A DNA stretch of 64,000 nt from Paenibacillus sambharensis (GTDB lineage: Bacteria > Bacillota > Bacilli > Paenibacillales > Paenibacillaceae), in contig NZ_QKRB01000053.1 in NCBI RefSeq assembly GCF_003233845.1, forward strand, positions 62,001-126,000. The letters run 5' to 3'. How positions within the stretch are numbered: position 1 is the first letter of the stretch; each line of letters starts with the position of its first letter. A program made the translations under genes and the position numbers. The notes under the pieces are model-generated. The model ran no database searches. It was given only the letters and a program-made list of their open reading frames with translations, and was not told the origin of the DNA. Shown here one piece after another: positions 33,486 through 42,332 of this stretch.

Positions 33486-34508
33486 TCACCCCACCTTAGT
33501 CACACGCACATCACCGATAAACGAGCTGACGACGAGGCGGATTCTCTTGTCACATTCATGATAGTGCGGCGTCTCGATATTCATATGGCTGAATATACCG
33601 CCTTCCTTGCGGTCCAGAACCTTGGCATCCCCGATGAATGAGCTCGACACCACTTGAACTCCTATCTCGTAGTCATTCGGAACGAACACCTTCACATCAC
33701 CGATAAAGGAAGAAACCGTAATCTTCGTCTCGCCAGGCGCAATCTGCGCTTTGGTCAGATCAATCACCGTATCCCCGATAAAGTGAGAGATGTTCATCGG
33801 TTTTAATTCCCAATAATCCTGACCCAGATGGATGTCGCCGATAAACCCGGATCTTGTTTGCGTCTTCGGGTTGGAATCCCACCACTCCACACGTTCGCCT
33901 GCATCACGCTGCTTGCGCTGATTATGGCCCATGCTATGCTGGTGGCCGTGATCGCGGTACCCTTTCTCCCGGCTGCTGCCGTACTGCCCGTTCAATTCAT
34001 CCGGATGAGGAGGCACTCCCTGATTATAGCCTTGAGCACCGTTCTCCTCCTCGAAATCCTTCTTGGCTAACGGATCCGGGTGAAGCGGCGGTGCCGGCGG
34101 AACCGGCGCTTCAGCCTTATAATCCGGATAAGCTTTCCAATCCTCATCTGTACGGTCCCTGCTCCCTCTGCCTGGTTTGAATATCATATTAATCCCAACA
34201 ACAATCAGGATGACCGGCCAGCCTACACGGATCAGATCTCCAATTGACAATCCGATCAGACCAAAATTTCGGGCGAGGAAGTAACAGCCCAGCACGAGCA
34301 GAACGCTTCCCCACCATCCGCCGCCGTGCTTTCGTTCGTCTATAATGCTCTGTAAGCCAAGCAGGATCAGAATACCCGGCCAGAATTTCCCGATCAGACT
34401 GCCAAGCTCCAAACCAGGGAAAAAGCCTGTCTGCTTCAGCAGAAACAACACACCGAGACCTGCGATAAACAGCCCCCAGAACAGCCGGTTAACAACGTTT
34501 CTATTCAT
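33486..34508 (-). CDS. liaF: LiaF-like inhibitor of the envelope-stress kinase
   Basis: A 340-residue membrane protein. Four hydrophobic helices occupy about residues 1-110 and are followed by a polar Pro/His-rich linker. The C-terminal domain is the cell-wall-active antibiotic response domain, with the motif FIGD repeated five times (GFIGDIHLG, HFIGDTVID, SFIGDVKV, SFIGDAKV, SFIGDVRV), one per turn of a beta ladder. In Bacillus LiaF represses LiaRS signalling. The ATG has AAGGGTGA upstream. First gene of the liaFSR unit. Confidence 0.92.
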   Translation of the reverse strand: MNRNVVNRLFWGLFIAGLGVLFLLKQTGFFPGLELGSLIGKFWPGILILLGLQSIIDERKHGGGWWGSVLLVLGCYFLARNFGLIGLSIGDLIRVGWPVILIVVGINMIFKPGRGSRDRTDEDWKAYPDYKAEAPVPPAPPLHPDPLAKKDFEEENGAQGYNQGVPPHPDELNGQYGSSREKGYRDHGHQHSMGHNQRKQRDAGERVEWWDSNPKTQTRSGFIGDIHLGQDYWELKPMNISHFIGDTVIDLTKAQIAPGETKITVSSFIGDVKVFVPNDYEIGVQVVSSSFIGDAKVLDRKEGGIFSHMNIETPHYHECDKRIRLVVSSFIGDVRVTKVG

Positions 34509-34541
34509 TCGCTATCACCCTTACCGCTTCGTTATAAACTT

Positions 34542-34604
34542 AGTATAGCTGACACTCCCCTGCCCGCACAGGGCCGAGCGATTGAAAACAGCCTCGGTCC
34601 CGAG
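34542..34604 (-). promoter_or_regulatory. liaF promoter with upstream palindrome
   Basis: A -10 TATACT lies at 34547-34542 (minus strand) with no good -35, as expected for an activated promoter. The perfect palindrome CTCGGTCCCGAG at 34593-34604 lies about 50-60 bp upstream of the likely start, where a LiaR-type activator would bind. The rest of 34509-34782 contains an AAGGGGCT/AGCCCCTT inverted repeat (34690-34723) behind the sigma gene and nothing else evident. Confidence 0.5.
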
Positions 34605-34782
34605 ACGGAGAGCAAGTCTTTTCCGCTGACTGATAACCTTCTCTTGTGCGCTCCCGCGTACAGCTCCACCCAAAACGCACAGCACAAAGAAGGGGCTCCC
34701 GTGAACCAGCACAGGACAGCCCCTTGCACAGCGTGATAATAATTGATCCGATTGCCGCGCCGCTTGCTGCGGATCCTTATAT

Positions 34783-35310
34783 CTACATATTGGGCGCAAT
34801 ATCCGTTCTCTTCAGACGTTCCTTGGTGCGGTGAATCTTCGCCTTGACAGTACCGACAGGCATCTTCATCACATCTGCGATTTCCTGGTCCTTGAACCCG
34901 TAATAGAACTTGTACAATATCAAGGTTCTGGTCGTCGGGTCCAATGCGCCGAGCAGCTCGGAAATTTCCATCATAAGCTCGGCTTCCGTTAGCGCAGCCG
35001 AGTGATCGACTGCGGACGGCCATTCCTCGCAGGGCTGGATGCGTCCTGCCGTCTTGTTGACATTAAGAGCCACGTTCTTGGTAATCGCCTTGGCCCATGC
35101 CGTCAGCTTGCTCTCTTCGCGAAGCGTCGCGTGATTGGAGAGCATCTTGACCCATGCATCCTGAACGACATCGTGTGCATCGGACTTATTCCGTACCTTC
35201 GAATAGGCCACTCGAATCATGTGGTTGTACAGCTCCCGAAGCACAGCTTCCTGCTTGGACGACTCTGCGCTCAAAGGCGGCAGATCGCCGTCCGGTAACC
35301 AGTTGGACAT
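34783..35310 (-). CDS. ECF-type RNA polymerase sigma factor
   Basis: A 175-residue sigma factor with region 2 near residues 25-90 (SKVRNKSDAHDVVQDAWVKML) and region 4 near 120-170 (LDPTTRTLILYKFYYGFKDQEIADVMKMPVGTVKAKIHRTKERLK). It should direct RNA polymerase to a small set of stress promoters. No anti-sigma gene is adjacent, which is unusual; the nearest membrane gene is liaF downstream. The ATG at 35310 has only GGGGCGATC upstream. A long inverted repeat lies just in front of it. Confidence 0.92.
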   Translation of the reverse strand: MSNWLPDGDLPPLSAESSKQEAVLRELYNHMIRVAYSKVRNKSDAHDVVQDAWVKMLSNHATLREESKLTAWAKAITKNVALNVNKTAGRIQPCEEWPSAVDHSAALTEAELMMEISELLGALDPTTRTLILYKFYYGFKDQEIADVMKMPVGTVKAKIHRTKERLKRTDIAPNM

Positions 35311-35327
35311 TGGTTGATCGCCCCGCT

Positions 35328-35367
35328 ATGATAACGTTTACAAAACTGGTAAATACATTGTTATCAT
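35328..35367 (-). promoter_or_regulatory. Inverted repeat overlapping the ECF sigma promoter region
   Basis: ATGATAACGTTTAC (35328-35341) is repeated inverted as GTAAA-TACATT-GTTATCAT (35349-35367); the arms ATGATAAC and GTTTAC/TTTAC are conserved, with different inner spacing. A TATGAT -10 candidate (minus strand 35368-35363) overlaps the right arm. It is probably an operator. Confidence 0.55.
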
Positions 35368-35380
35368 ACCATGTAAACCG

Positions 35381-35421
35381 GAAAAAGAAAATTCGTCCTG
35401 CCAAATTCCTGGCAGGACGAA
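35381..35421 (-). terminator. Intrinsic terminator of the 3D-domain gene
   Basis: On the minus strand TTCGTCCTGCCA and TGGCAGGACGAA form a perfect 12-bp stem followed by TTTTCTTTTT. Confidence 0.95.
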
Positions 35422-35431
35422 AGACTTATTT

Positions 35432-36229
35432 TTACGAGGCAATAAACTCAGTCGGAATCGTTTTTTCGGCAGAAACCGCGCGGTTGATCTCCTTCAGCCA
35501 ATCCTCGTCCAGCTTGCCGTCTCCCATCTTAATCACATCAACATGCACCTTGCGCTTACCCCACTGCTTAAATACCTGCTTGGTGGTCTCAAAGTAAAGG
35601 TCAATCTTACGGCCTTTAATCGCGGAACCCGTGTCTGCTACCACGCCGTAGCCGTACCCTGGTATATACAGCAGCGTCCCGATCGGAAACACCTTTGGAT
35701 CGGCGGCGATCGTCGACACATGATCCCTTCTCACCTTAACGCCCGAGTATGTAATGCCGTACCCCCGCATGCCCGGCTTCTTCCCGGTTGATTCAACGCC
35801 TGCTGTATAGCCGGTCGCGGTTACCTGCACGGTATCAACTGCCTTATGTGTCAGTATTGCATTTGCTCCGGTTGTCTTGTCCAGTGTCCGGGCGTCGGCT
35901 ATCCCGTCCGCCGCAGCCTTGCCAACCGGCGAAGCAGCTAAAGCGCGGACTTCCTTCTTGTCCGCCTGCTTGTCCGCCTTCTTGCTTGCGGCTTCCCGGA
36001 TTCTCTTTATCTGTTCGGGCTTAATGGCAAACAAGTTAGCAGGGCTCGCTATGTTGAGCTGCAAATCCGCTTTCTTATAATCACTCTGCTCTTCCACTAC
36101 GATGCCTGAAGCCGGCAGTTGGGCTCTTGATATGGCGATTGTCCTTATGGTGCCGTAGGCCACCACAACCGTCAAGAGTATCAGCAGTGCATTCACCCAT
36201 CGTGCGGAAAGCTTAAAGCTTGTTAACAT
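35432..36229 (-). CDS. 3D (Asp-Asp-Asp) domain cell-wall protein, YuiC/YocH-like
   Basis: A 265-residue protein with one N-terminal membrane helix (about 11-28) that probably anchors it outside the cell. A Lys/Ala-rich linker follows, and the C-terminal 100 residues form a 3D domain with the three catalytic-type aspartates expected in [12 protein letters not shown]-like, [12 protein letters not shown] and KIDLYF contexts (here [39 protein letters not shown]). The fold is the double-psi barrel of stationary-phase lytic transglycosylases, so a role in peptidoglycan turnover is likely. The ATG follows GGGGGAGA. Confidence 0.88.
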   Translation of the reverse strand: MLTSFKLSARWVNALLILLTVVVAYGTIRTIAISRAQLPASGIVVEEQSDYKKADLQLNIASPANLFAIKPEQIKRIREAASKKADKQADKKEVRALAASPVGKAAADGIADARTLDKTTGANAILTHKAVDTVQVTATGYTAGVESTGKKPGMRGYGITYSGVKVRRDHVSTIAADPKVFPIGTLLYIPGYGYGVVADTGSAIKGRKIDLYFETTKQVFKQWGKRKVHVDVIKMGDGKLDEDWLKEINRAVSAEKTIPTEFIAS

Positions 36230-36317
36230 TTGGCTGATCTCCCCCTCTTATCGAAGGTTACCCAATGTCAACAAGCTTTATTCAGTTTCCGCTATTTTTT
36301 TTGCTAGAATGCTAGAT

Positions 36318-38258
36318 TTACACCTGTTTTGATATAATTTCTTCCAGCAGCAGCTTGCTTGTTTCCGCAATTGTCTTGGCGCCAATGTCGCCTTCCCCGC
36401 GCTTGCGGATCGATACTGTGCCGCTGCCAGCTTCATTCTCGCCTACAATCAGCATGTACGGTATCTTCTCCAGCTGCGCTTCGCGGATCTTATAGCCAAG
36501 CTTCTCATTGCGCAGATCGGATTCTGCGCGGATGCCCGCTTCAACCAGCTGCTCCTGAACATTCCTCGCGTACTCCTCGTAAACGGTTGAGACCGGGATA
36601 ACACGCGCCTGAACCGGTGACAGCCAGAGCGGCAGCGCGCCCGCGAAATTCTCGAGCAGGAACGCCGTCATGCGCTCCATTGTGCTAATAATGCCGCGGT
36701 GAATAACAACCGGGCGGTGCTTCTTCCCGTCATCACCGACATACTCCAGCTCGAATCGCTCTGGCAGCAGGAAATCCAGCTGTGCAGTTGACAGCGTCTC
36801 TTCCTTGCCAAGCGCCGTCTTGATCTGTACATCAAGCTTCGGTCCGTAGAATGCCGCTTCGCCCTCCGCTTCGAAGAATGGCAGATCGAGCTCTTCCACT
36901 ACTTCCTTCAGCATACGCTGGGACATCTCCCACATCTCATCATTCTGGAAGTATTTCTCCGTATCCTGCGGATCGCGGTAAGACAAGCGGAAGCGGTAAT
37001 CCTTAATGCCAAAATCCTCATAAACCTTGCGGATCAGGTTGACAACACGGGCAAACTCTTCCTTGATCTGGTCAGGACGACAGAAGATGTGCGCGTCATT
37101 CAGCGTCATGGCGCGTACACGGTGCAGACCGGTCAGCGCGCCTGACATCTCATAGCGGTGCATGGTTCCGAGCTCAGCAATCCGGATCGGCAGATCACGG
37201 TAGCTGCGCATCGCACTCTTATAGACCATCATGTGATGAGGACAGTTCATTGGACGCAGCACAAGCTCCTCGTTATCCATCTGCATCGGCGGGAACATAT
37301 CCTCCTGGTAATGCTCCCAGTGTCCGGAAATTTTGTACAGCTCCACACTGCCCATAACTGGCGTGTAAACATGCTCATAACCGAGACGTTCTTCAAGATC
37401 TACAATATAGCGTTCCAGTGTCCGGCGGACCTTGGAGCCGTTTGGCAGCCAGATCGGCAGTCCTTGTCCGACCTCCTTGGCGAAGGTGAACATTCCGAGC
37501 TCCTTGCCAAGCTTCCGGTGGTCGCGTTTCTTAGCCTCTTCCAGAAGATGCAGGTGCTCATCCAGCTGTGCTTTCTTAGGGAAGGCTGTTCCGTAAATAC
37601 GCTGCAGCATCTTGTTCTTGGAATCACCGCGCCAGTAGGCACCTGCAACGGACAGCAGCTTGAACGCTTTGATCTTGCCGGTTGAAGGAAGATGCGGCCC
37701 CCGGCAGAGGTCAAAGAATTCGCCCTGATCATAGATCGTGATAACCGAGTCCTCCGGCAGATCACGGATCAGCTCCAGCTTCAGGTTGTCGCTCAGCTCC
37801 GTATAGATCTTGATCGCTTCTTCCCGGCTTACTTCCCGGCGGCGGATCGGCAGATCCTCCTGAACGATCTTGGCCATTTCCTTCTCAATCTTCTCCAGAT
37901 CCTCAGGCGTAAGCGACTGATCCATGTCAATGTCATAATAGAAGCCGTCTTCAATAACAGGACCAATACCAAGCTTAACGTTCGCTTCTTTACCATACAG
38001 CCGTTTAATCGCCTGTGCCATCAAATGCGCGGTGCTGTGGCGGTATACCTCAAGGCCATCCGGCGAGTCAACCGTCACAATCTCAATCGAGGCATCCTCA
38101 CGGATCGGCGTATATACATCGACCACCTTGCCGTTCAGCTTGCCTGCAATCGCGTTCTTGCGCAGGCCCGGGCTGATCGAACCGGCTACCTCCTCAATCG
38201 TCGTTCCCTGCTCAAACTGCTTGACTGCTCCATCCGGAAACGTAACGTTCACTGACAT
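36318..38258 (-). CDS. thrS: Threonyl-tRNA synthetase
   Basis: A 646-residue class II synthetase that charges tRNA-Thr. It has a TGS domain (1-62), the editing domain with [16 protein letters not shown], the catalytic core with motif 2 ([17 protein letters not shown] region) and motif 3 ([30 protein letters not shown]), zinc ligands including the Cys of MNCPHHMM, and a C-terminal anticodon-binding domain. Expression is controlled by the T-box leader directly upstream. Confidence 0.98.
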   Translation of the reverse strand: MSVNVTFPDGAVKQFEQGTTIEEVAGSISPGLRKNAIAGKLNGKVVDVYTPIREDASIEIVTVDSPDGLEVYRHSTAHLMAQAIKRLYGKEANVKLGIGPVIEDGFYYDIDMDQSLTPEDLEKIEKEMAKIVQEDLPIRRREVSREEAIKIYTELSDNLKLELIRDLPEDSVITIYDQGEFFDLCRGPHLPSTGKIKAFKLLSVAGAYWRGDSKNKMLQRIYGTAFPKKAQLDEHLHLLEEAKKRDHRKLGKELGMFTFAKEVGQGLPIWLPNGSKVRRTLERYIVDLEERLGYEHVYTPVMGSVELYKISGHWEHYQEDMFPPMQMDNEELVLRPMNCPHHMMVYKSAMRSYRDLPIRIAELGTMHRYEMSGALTGLHRVRAMTLNDAHIFCRPDQIKEEFARVVNLIRKVYEDFGIKDYRFRLSYRDPQDTEKYFQNDEMWEMSQRMLKEVVEELDLPFFEAEGEAAFYGPKLDVQIKTALGKEETLSTAQLDFLLPERFELEYVGDDGKKHRPVVIHRGIISTMERMTAFLLENFAGALPLWLSPVQARVIPVSTVYEEYARNVQEQLVEAGIRAESDLRNEKLGYKIREAQLEKIPYMLIVGENEAGSGTVSIRKRGEGDIGAKTIAETSKLLLEEIISKQV

Positions 38259-38292
38259 CCTCGTTCAACCTCCAACTGTGAATAAATACAAA

Positions 38293-38575
38293 AAAGCACA
38301 CATCCCGATAGGGACGAGTGCTTGTATACCCGTGGTTCCACCCTGATTCGACAATGCACGGCCCTCCATTCCCGGTTCGTCATGCATTATCCTTCATTGA
38401 CCATCACGTAACGGTGATGAACCGGTACAGCCTACCCACCGGATTAACCGGCTTCAGCCATACAGCTCCAAAGGGGTATTCCGTGCCTCGGTTACGGGAG
38501 GAAATTGCAGCCTCGTTTCCTCTCTCTGAGCCGTACCTTGTAAGCCGAAACATGTCTTTGTCGTTGCTGATGAAA
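38293..38575 (-). promoter_or_regulatory. T-box leader of thrS
   Basis: The leader has the conserved T-box AGGGTGGAACCACG (minus strand, 38344-38331), an AACGACAAAGAC start as in Bacillus thrS, an AGAGAG bulge region, and at its end a terminator (AGCACTCGTCCC / GGGATGTGTGCT followed by TTTTTT, about 38325-38293). The likely specifier is ACC (38477-38475, in GGAATACCCCTTTGG), which matches tRNA-Thr. Uncharged tRNA-Thr would pair with it and prevent termination. Confidence 0.95.
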
Positions 38576-38578
38576 CAA

Positions 38579-38608
38579 ATTATACCTGCTAAAGGCAGGA
38601 CTGGTCAA
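38579..38608 (-). promoter_or_regulatory. Sigma-A promoter of the thrS T-box transcript
   Basis: On the minus strand TTGACC (38608-38603), 18 bp, TATAAT (38584-38579). The -35 begins only 4 bp after the ytxC stop codon. Confidence 0.88.
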
Positions 38609-38611
38609 GGG

Positions 38612-39556
38612 TCAGGTCAGCCTTTGGTCACGCGGCTGAACATGTCCGTCGAATGCCGGGCGGCATGTCCGGCAGCTGGTGCAGATCGTAACCCGGCTGT
38701 CGAATATGGACTCAATGGTCCGAATCACCTGCTGTTCAGGCTCTCGTGTGTGGATGATGATCTCCTGCGGCGATATCGAGATCAGATTGCTGACCACCAT
38801 ATCTTCGACATTCATTTCAGCTTCGAGCATATCTGCCACAATCCGGTCGACCTGCCGATGCTCGATTGGCTCGTACTGGGCATCGTAGAAGGCAAAATCG
38901 TTGTCATTGCGGTGAATCACATGCAGCAGCTCCAGCTTCGGCTCCTGCAGGCATACGAAATATCGCAGCAGCGAGATAAACTCCTGATACTGTTTGTCCA
39001 TGACGAATTCGTCCACCGCATATTCAACCACTTCCCTCAGCTCCTGCCAATAGGAGGACAGGCGGAAGGTTATGAAGCCTTCCAGATGGACGCGATGCTG
39101 ATTGGCCAGAAATTGCTCCAGCTCCCCGGCAATCAGGCTTTTCCGGCGGGCCTTGGCTTCGGGATCCCAAAGCATGCCTGCCTCTTCATCCGAATCTGCT
39201 TCAGGTCCGTCCAGCTGCTGACGGCAGTGCCATATAATACGGTCCAAATCTTCATCATGTTCATACCGGAACTGTTTGCGGGCAATCGTACGAAGAAGTA
39301 ACGGTTCCGTCTCCGTCATAATATAAGCCGCCATCCCGCTGGCGGCCAGGGAATGAACCAGCTTGCGGTTGGTGTCCGTAGCTGCGGCGGGTGTCCGGCT
39401 TATATACGCAAGTCTTCCGTGATCTGCGTCCACTTCCCAGTAACCGATATCGGCTGTCTCACGATGCAAATCCGCGAATGCATCCGATAAACACCGGGTT
39501 AAACAGGAGAGCTTCTCTTCAGACACGGCTCCCAGGGTAACCGCAAATAACTCCAT
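38612..39556 (-). CDS. ytxC: YtxC-like putative sporulation protein
   Basis: A 314-residue cytoplasmic protein assigned to YtxC from its central FVDFL-type region (HLEGFITFRLSSYWQELREVVEYAVDEFVMDKQYQEFISLLRYFV, positions about 155-200) and from its position immediately upstream of thrS, as in Bacillus subtilis. It ends with a C-x2-C pair (TICTSCRTCRP). The function is unknown; YtxC is described as a sporulation-associated protein. The ATG follows AAAGGAGTGAG. The 39557-39733 interval upstream has no recognised sequence apart from an open frame I do not support. Confidence 0.85.
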   Translation of the reverse strand: MELFAVTLGAVSEEKLSCLTRCLSDAFADLHRETADIGYWEVDADHGRLAYISRTPAAATDTNRKLVHSLAASGMAAYIMTETEPLLLRTIARKQFRYEHDEDLDRIIWHCRQQLDGPEADSDEEAGMLWDPEAKARRKSLIAGELEQFLANQHRVHLEGFITFRLSSYWQELREVVEYAVDEFVMDKQYQEFISLLRYFVCLQEPKLELLHVIHRNDNDFAFYDAQYEPIEHRQVDRIVADMLEAEMNVEDMVVSNLISISPQEIIIHTREPEQQVIRTIESIFDSRVTICTSCRTCRPAFDGHVQPRDQRLT

Positions 39557-39733
39557 ACGCTCACTCCTTTCCGTTACAGTATATGGTCCCTGCTTAGCGG
39601 ATATACAATGAAGGGTGTGGAATGACTGAAAAGGTTTAACAGCTTGCGGCCACTTTCCAGCTGCTGCCAGCTTATATCTTCTTTAACCACAACCGTATGC
39701 TGTTTAATAACTGGATTAACAGATGCGCCAAAT

Positions 39734-39786
39734 AAAAAAACGCCAGTCTGTGCCCCTCCCGGGATAGGGAGAGATCTGACTGGCGT
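39734..39786 (-). terminator. Intrinsic terminator of mqnC
   Basis: On the minus strand ACGCCAGTC ... GACTGGCGT encloses an inner CTCCC/GGGAG hairpin and is followed by TTTTTTT. Confidence 0.9.
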
Positions 39787-39832
39787 TGCCAAGCCCCGCA
39801 GCTAGTAAGAGATGAGGCGGGGAAGGGATGAA

Positions 39833-40969
39833 TTAATTCTGCATGATAAAGTCTGTGCTCGCTGCTTCGGATTCATGATACGTCTTCAAGATCTCATACC
39901 GCGTGTTGCGCTGGGCCGGTATCTTGCCGCATTCACGGATCAGCTGGAGGATCAGCTGAATGTTGACCTTGTGGGTCGTGCCTGCCGCCGATACAACGTT
40001 CTCTTCAATCATCGTGCTGCCAAAATCATTGCAGCCGTAGCTCAGGGACAGCTTGCCGATCTCCGGTCCCATCGTTACCCATGAGGACTGAAAATTGTCG
40101 ATGTTGTCCAGCGTCAGCCGGCTGATCGCCAATGTCTTCAAGTACTCCTCCGGGGATGCCTTCTCACGCTTCATGTTCGTGTTATCCGGCTGGAACGTCC
40201 ATGGAATGAAGGCCAGAAAGCCCTTGGAGTTATAGCCGTTTTGGATACACTGATCCTGCGCTTCGCGTACCCGGTGAATATGAAGCCCTCTCTCCTCCAT
40301 CGATTCGCCGAAGCCGATGACCATGGTCGCGGTCGTGTTCATTCCGATCCGGTGGGCGGTCGTCATGACCTCCATCCAGTCCTCCCACGTACCCTTAAGC
40401 CGGCTGATCTTCTTGCGCGTACGGTTGTCCAGTATCTCGGCACCGCCGCCGGGCAGCGAATCAAGGCCCGCTTCATGCAGCTGGCGGACGACCTCTTCGA
40501 GGGACAGCCCATCCGAAACATCCTTCATCTTGCGAATCTCTGCAGGCGAGAAGGAATGCATGGTAATGCCCGGGAACCGCTGCTTGATCCCGCGCAGCAG
40601 GTTCGTATAATACGAGAACGGAAGGTCCGGATTCGTTCCGCCCTGCATCAGAATTTCCGTACCGCCAACATCAATCGTCTCCTGGATCTTCTGGAAGATC
40701 GCCTCGTCAGGCAGCACATAGCCTTCCTCCGAGCCCGGCTTGCGGTAGAATGCACAGAACCGGCAGTATACATCACACACATTCGTGTAATTGACATTGC
40801 GTCCCACAACGAAAGTCGTGACCGGCTCCGGGTGCTTCCGCAGCATAATCTGATTGGCCGCGTGGCCCATCTTCTCAATCTCGTCTGATTCAAACAGCGT
40901 TATCGTATCTTCCAGGCTGAGACGTTCCCCGTTCAGCGCTTTATCCAAAATGCGGTCTACCTGCTGCAT
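39833..40969 (-). CDS. mqnC: Cyclic dehypoxanthine futalosine synthase (radical SAM)
   Basis: A 378-residue radical SAM enzyme with the cluster motif CDVYCRFCAF near residue 67. The TEILMQGGTNPDLPFSYY and SFSPAEIRKM segments and the overall length fit MqnC, which cyclises dehypoxanthine futalosine in the futalosine route to menaquinone. The other enzymes of that route (MqnA, B/E, D) are not in the window, and some Bacillales have mqnC-like genes beside the classical Men pathway, so its physiological role here is open. The ATG has GGAGGCAGC upstream, preceded by a small perfect hairpin (40992-41007). Confidence 0.9.
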   Translation of the reverse strand: MQQVDRILDKALNGERLSLEDTITLFESDEIEKMGHAANQIMLRKHPEPVTTFVVGRNVNYTNVCDVYCRFCAFYRKPGSEEGYVLPDEAIFQKIQETIDVGGTEILMQGGTNPDLPFSYYTNLLRGIKQRFPGITMHSFSPAEIRKMKDVSDGLSLEEVVRQLHEAGLDSLPGGGAEILDNRTRKKISRLKGTWEDWMEVMTTAHRIGMNTTATMVIGFGESMEERGLHIHRVREAQDQCIQNGYNSKGFLAFIPWTFQPDNTNMKREKASPEEYLKTLAISRLTLDNIDNFQSSWVTMGPEIGKLSLSYGCNDFGSTMIEENVVSAAGTTHKVNIQLILQLIRECGKIPAQRNTRYEILKTYHESEAASTDFIMQN

Positions 40970-40991
40970 GCCGCTGCCTCCTTACCATATC

Positions 40992-41007
40992 CCGCCTAAT
41001 CAGGCGG
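40992..41007 (-). repeat. Perfect small hairpin just upstream of the mqnC ribosome site
   Basis: CCGCCT-GATT-AGGCGG (minus strand) forms a 6-bp stem with a 4-nt loop about 10 nt before the Shine-Dalgarno sequence. It may influence translation. Confidence 0.5.
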
Positions 41008-41081
41008 AAACGCTTAATAGCGCCGTGCGTGAAACCCGCACAGCCAACCCTGTTGTTCACACTACTGATGGTAACACAAAC

Positions 41082-41112
41082 GGTGACCCCCGTCATCTAC
41101 CCGGGAGTCACC
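41082..41112 (-). terminator. Probable terminator of the met operon
   Basis: On the minus strand GGTGACTCCCG and CGGGGGTCACC form a stem followed by GTTTGTGTT, 23 bp after the metC stop. Confidence 0.75.
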
Positions 41113-41134
41113 GCCTGCCAGCCGTTATAAGTGA

Positions 41135-42325
41135 TCATGAGCGCAGCGCCTGCTCCAGGTCTGCGATCAGATCGTCTATATCCTCAAGGCCCACCGAGTA
41201 GCGGAGCAGCCCGTCCGTTATTCCCCGCTCATGGCGGACCTGCTGCGGCATTGCCGCGTGCGACATCATGGCCGGATAGGACAGGATGCTCTCCACCGCG
41301 CCAAGGCTGACAGCTACCAGAGGCAGCTGCACCCTGCTCAGCAGTGTCTTGGCCCGGTCCCCGCTGCCCACGTCAAACGAGACGACAGCGCCATAACCCT
41401 TCGACTGCTTCTCGTGCACCTCGCGGCGCGGGTGATCGGCAAGCCCCGGATAATAGACTGCGCTGATCTCAGGCTGTTCGGACAGCCACTCGGCCAGCTT
41501 CCGGGCTCCCCGCTCGCTGTGCTCCATCCGTGCCTGCAGCGTCTTCATGCCGCGCATCAAGAGCCAGCTCTCCTGCGCGCCCAGCACCGTGCCAAGACCA
41601 TTCTGCAGCTGCTTGAGCCGGCGTCCCAGACTGTCGGTTGCTGCAACAGCCAGACCTGCAAGCACATCGCTATGCCCCCCGAGGAACTTGGTTGCGCTGT
41701 GCAGCACAATATCGACGCCCTGCTCAATCGGCCGCTGATGATACGGTGTCATGAACGTATTGTCCAGCAGGGTCAGGAGCTCATTCTCCTTCGCCCAAGC
41801 GGCTATCTCGGCGATACCGGTTATTTTCAGCGTTGGATTAGACGGTGTTTCCATGAAGACCGCCTTCGTGTTATCCTTGCGGGCAGCCTTGACAGCTTCG
41901 AAGTCCGTCATATCCACGAATGTCGCTTCAATGCCAAGCCTGCTGAGAATGGAAGTCAGGAGCCGGTATGTACCTCCGTACACATCCTCCGTCACAATCA
42001 TGTGATCCCCGGCCGACATCAGCAGACATGCGGTCGAGATAGCCGACATGCCTGACGAGAATGCAAAGCCGCGCGCTCCGCCTTCCAGCTGGGCTATATA
42101 GTCCTCCAGAGCCTGCCGTGTCGGATTGCCCGACCGGCTGTAATCATACTCCGGCGGATTGAAGATATCATGGTGGTGAAAGGTGGATGCCTGGTAGATC
42201 GGAACGCTGGATGCGCCCGTTGTCTTATCAATTTCCCCGCCAAAATGGATCAGTCTGGTCGCGAACTTCCGGTCCCCGCCTTCCTTGCCTGTGTCGCCTT
42301 GTCCGTTAACTGGCTGCTCTCCCAC
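41135..42325 (-). CDS. metC: Trans-sulfuration PLP enzyme, MetC-like cystathionine lyase
   Basis: A 396-residue Cys/Met metabolism PLP enzyme. PLP contacts include YSRSGNPTRQALE, SSGMSAI, and the Schiff-base lysine in VLHSATKFLGGHSD. As the partner of the MetI-like gene 7 bp upstream it should be the cystathionine beta-lyase step (cystathionine to homocysteine), as in Bacillus metIC, though cystathionine gamma-lyase activity cannot be excluded by sequence alone. It has a polar N-terminal extension of about 20 residues before KFATRLIH. Last gene of the S-box operon. Confidence 0.9.
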   Translation of the reverse strand: MGEQPVNGQGDTGKEGGDRKFATRLIHFGGEIDKTTGASSVPIYQASTFHHHDIFNPPEYDYSRSGNPTRQALEDYIAQLEGGARGFAFSSGMSAISTACLLMSAGDHMIVTEDVYGGTYRLLTSILSRLGIEATFVDMTDFEAVKAARKDNTKAVFMETPSNPTLKITGIAEIAAWAKENELLTLLDNTFMTPYHQRPIEQGVDIVLHSATKFLGGHSDVLAGLAVAATDSLGRRLKQLQNGLGTVLGAQESWLLMRGMKTLQARMEHSERGARKLAEWLSEQPEISAVYYPGLADHPRREVHEKQSKGYGAVVSFDVGSGDRAKTLLSRVQLPLVAVSLGAVESILSYPAMMSHAAMPQQVRHERGITDGLLRYSVGLEDIDDLIADLEQALRS

Positions 42326-42332
42326 TTCGCAA

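Noticed and set aside
39574-39792. A 72-codon minus-strand frame just upstream of ytxC
   Set aside because: It begins inside the mqnC terminator, lacks a ribosome site and shows no clear protein signature; the only usable internal GTG also lacks a site.
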